This document shows positions 63,286 to 64,000 of a DNA stretch of 64,000 bases, in pieces. Position 1 is the first letter of the stretch. Each line of letters opens with the position of its first letter. The position numbers and the translations under genes are program-made. Source of the stretch: Flavobacterium sp. NRK F7 (GTDB lineage Bacteria; Bacteroidota; Bacteroidia; Flavobacteriales; Flavobacteriaceae); contig NZ_JAMXLB010000001.1 in the NCBI RefSeq assembly GCF_024054195.1, forward strand, positions 2,371,085-2,435,084, read 5' to 3'. The notes beneath the pieces are model-generated. The model made no database searches. It was not told the origin of the DNA and worked only from the letters and a program-made list of their open reading frames with translations.

Positions 63286-63687
63286 ATGCAATTTCAAAAA
63301 ATAATTTTAGTATTTCTTTTGAGCTTTTTATTTTCATGCCAAAAAGACGAAATGACCCATGATTCTAAAATAGAGAATCCAATCCTTTTATACAAAGGTA
63401 TTTTTGAACCAACCCCTGCTATTGAAGTTTCAGGAAATGCTTCTATTTATAAAAATATGGCACAAAGATATGTTTCTCTTGATGATTTTAGTATTTCAGA
63501 GGGTCCTGATTTAAAAGTATATCTTTCTACTTCAAATACTCCTGAAACCTTTATTAATCTAGGAGATTTAACATCAGCTACCATTTATACTATACCAGAA
63601 AACATAGATTTAAATGTATATACTTATGTTTTAATACATTGTGAAACCTATAATCATTTATATGCTATTGCATTATTAGAAGAGTAA
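63286..63687 (+). CDS. DM13-domain lipoprotein
   Basis: This 133-aa protein has a lipoprotein signal (MQFQKIILVFLLSFLFSC) and a DM13 domain: VSGNASIYKNMAQRYVSLDDF, ISEGPDLKVYLS, FINLGDLTSAT and LIHCETYNHLYAIALL, with the conserved Cys in HCETY. DM13 domains are thought to bind a redox cofactor or act in electron transfer, but no reaction is proven. A promoter-like TTG, 19 nt, TACTTTCG precedes it. Confidence 0.8.
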   Translation: MQFQKIILVFLLSFLFSCQKDEMTHDSKIENPILLYKGIFEPTPAIEVSGNASIYKNMAQRYVSLDDFSISEGPDLKVYLSTSNTPETFINLGDLTSATIYTIPENIDLNVYTYVLIHCETYNHLYAIALLEE

Positions 63688-63694
63688 TATAAAA

Positions 63695-64000
63695 TCACAT
63701 AATTTCTTTAAAGATTTTTTTAATTAAATTAATTTCATCAACATACATCGTTTTCTTTCTTGTAGCAAAATGTAAAATATTTTCTAAAGGTGTTTTTCCT
63801 TGCCAAACAAGTTGAATTTGTTGCTTATCTATTTCTTTTTTGCACAAGAAATCAGGAACTACTGCTAATCCTTTTCCGCTATTAAGACATCGGACAATAG
63901 AATTTAAATTAGGTACAATATAATTGGGACGAAAATCGGCTGTCTTTCCAAAATTTAATTGCCAAAAACGTCTCAAATGTTCCATGTCGCCAGTTGTACC
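63695..64000 (-). CDS. LysR-family transcriptional regulator (C-terminal part, cut by window edge)
   Basis: The frame is open through the right edge; the internal ATG at 63985 is not its true start. The visible 100 residues are the end of a LysR substrate-binding domain (NLNSIVRCLNSGKGLAVVPDFLC is the effector-domain strand, cited in part: LNSGKGLAVVPDFLC). The helix-turn-helix lies outside. As the only regulator near the catabolic cluster and on the same strand, it is a candidate to control it, though two plus-strand genes lie in between. Confidence 0.7.
   Translation of the reverse strand, partial: GTTGDMEHLRRFWQLNFGKTADFRPNYIVPNLNSIVRCLNSGKGLAVVPDFLCKKEIDKQQIQLVWQGKTPLENILHFATRKKTMYVDEINLIKKIFKEIM

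Noticed and set aside
1..64000. tRNA, rRNA, CRISPR array or prophage
   Set aside because: None was found on reading; no cloverleaf-like GC-rich stretch, spaced repeats or phage structural genes were seen.

Overview
The window is a stretch of chromosome from a member of the Flavobacteriaceae (Bacteroidota), most like Flavobacterium or a close relative. Supporting signs are the low GC content, lipoproteins with a Cys right after the signal peptide, promoters of the Bacteroidota type (TTG, 20 nt, TAnnTTTG), the near absence of Shine-Dalgarno sequences, a 'CAL67264'-type membrane protein, an HsdR_N-domain gene beside holA, and many NarL-type two-component pairs. No rRNA, tRNA, CRISPR array, prophage or classical insertion sequence was seen. 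Most genes are bounded by clear stem-loop terminators.

Layout. 1-5.4 kb: end of a secreted protein, a kelch-like lipoprotein, a NarL-type sensor kinase/regulator pair and a large lipoprotein. 5.4-18.6 kb: housekeeping and envelope genes (UvrD/PcrA-type helicase, TfoX-like, Sua5/YciO family, OmpA-like lipoprotein, glycosyltransferase, HsdR_N protein, holA, C1q-like protein, ettA). 18.6-21.3 kb: a short peptide with a double-glycine-type leader followed by a TPR hybrid histidine kinase. 21.3-29.9 kb: DEAD helicase, formimidoylglutamase family, coiled-coil protein, WYL regulator, HD protein, UDG-like protein, TatD. 29.9-35.4 kb: a four-gene two-component operon (regulator, unknown, multispan membrane protein, kinase) facing two unknown secreted proteins across a control region that holds two identical 20-bp operators in mirror image. 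35.5-50.9 kb: S24/S26-like protein, glycosyltransferase, U32 protein, a 1248-aa multi-PAS hybrid kinase, secreted proteins, a VOC/SRPBCC/DoxX stress-type operon with a GlxA-like AraC regulator, and an archaemetzincin-like lipoprotein.

50.9-62.5 kb is a long minus-strand aromatic-acid catabolic cluster. In transcription order it holds flavin reductase, a fused flavin monooxygenase/old-yellow-enzyme reductase (2-aminobenzoyl-CoA or salicylyl-CoA type), alpha/beta hydrolase, benzoate/anthranilate-CoA ligase, unknown, hot-dog thioesterase, unknown membrane protein, nitrilase, gentisate-dioxygenase-type bicupin, FAH-family hydrolase, GIY-YIG gene and maleate isomerase. Read together, these fit a route from anthranilate through its CoA ester to 5-hydroxyanthranilate, ring cleavage to an amide analogue of maleylpyruvate, hydrolysis to pyruvate and maleamate, loss of ammonia, and isomerisation of maleate to fumarate. 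Salicylate via gentisate is the main alternative, but it leaves the nitrilase unexplained. A truncated LysR-type gene lies at the right edge.

Points most worth a second look are this proposed pathway, the paired operators and a related site upstream of the leader-peptide gene, and the GIY-YIG gene framed by two 76-nt hairpin repeats inside the catabolic cluster. All functions are inferred from reading protein motifs; no database search was run.
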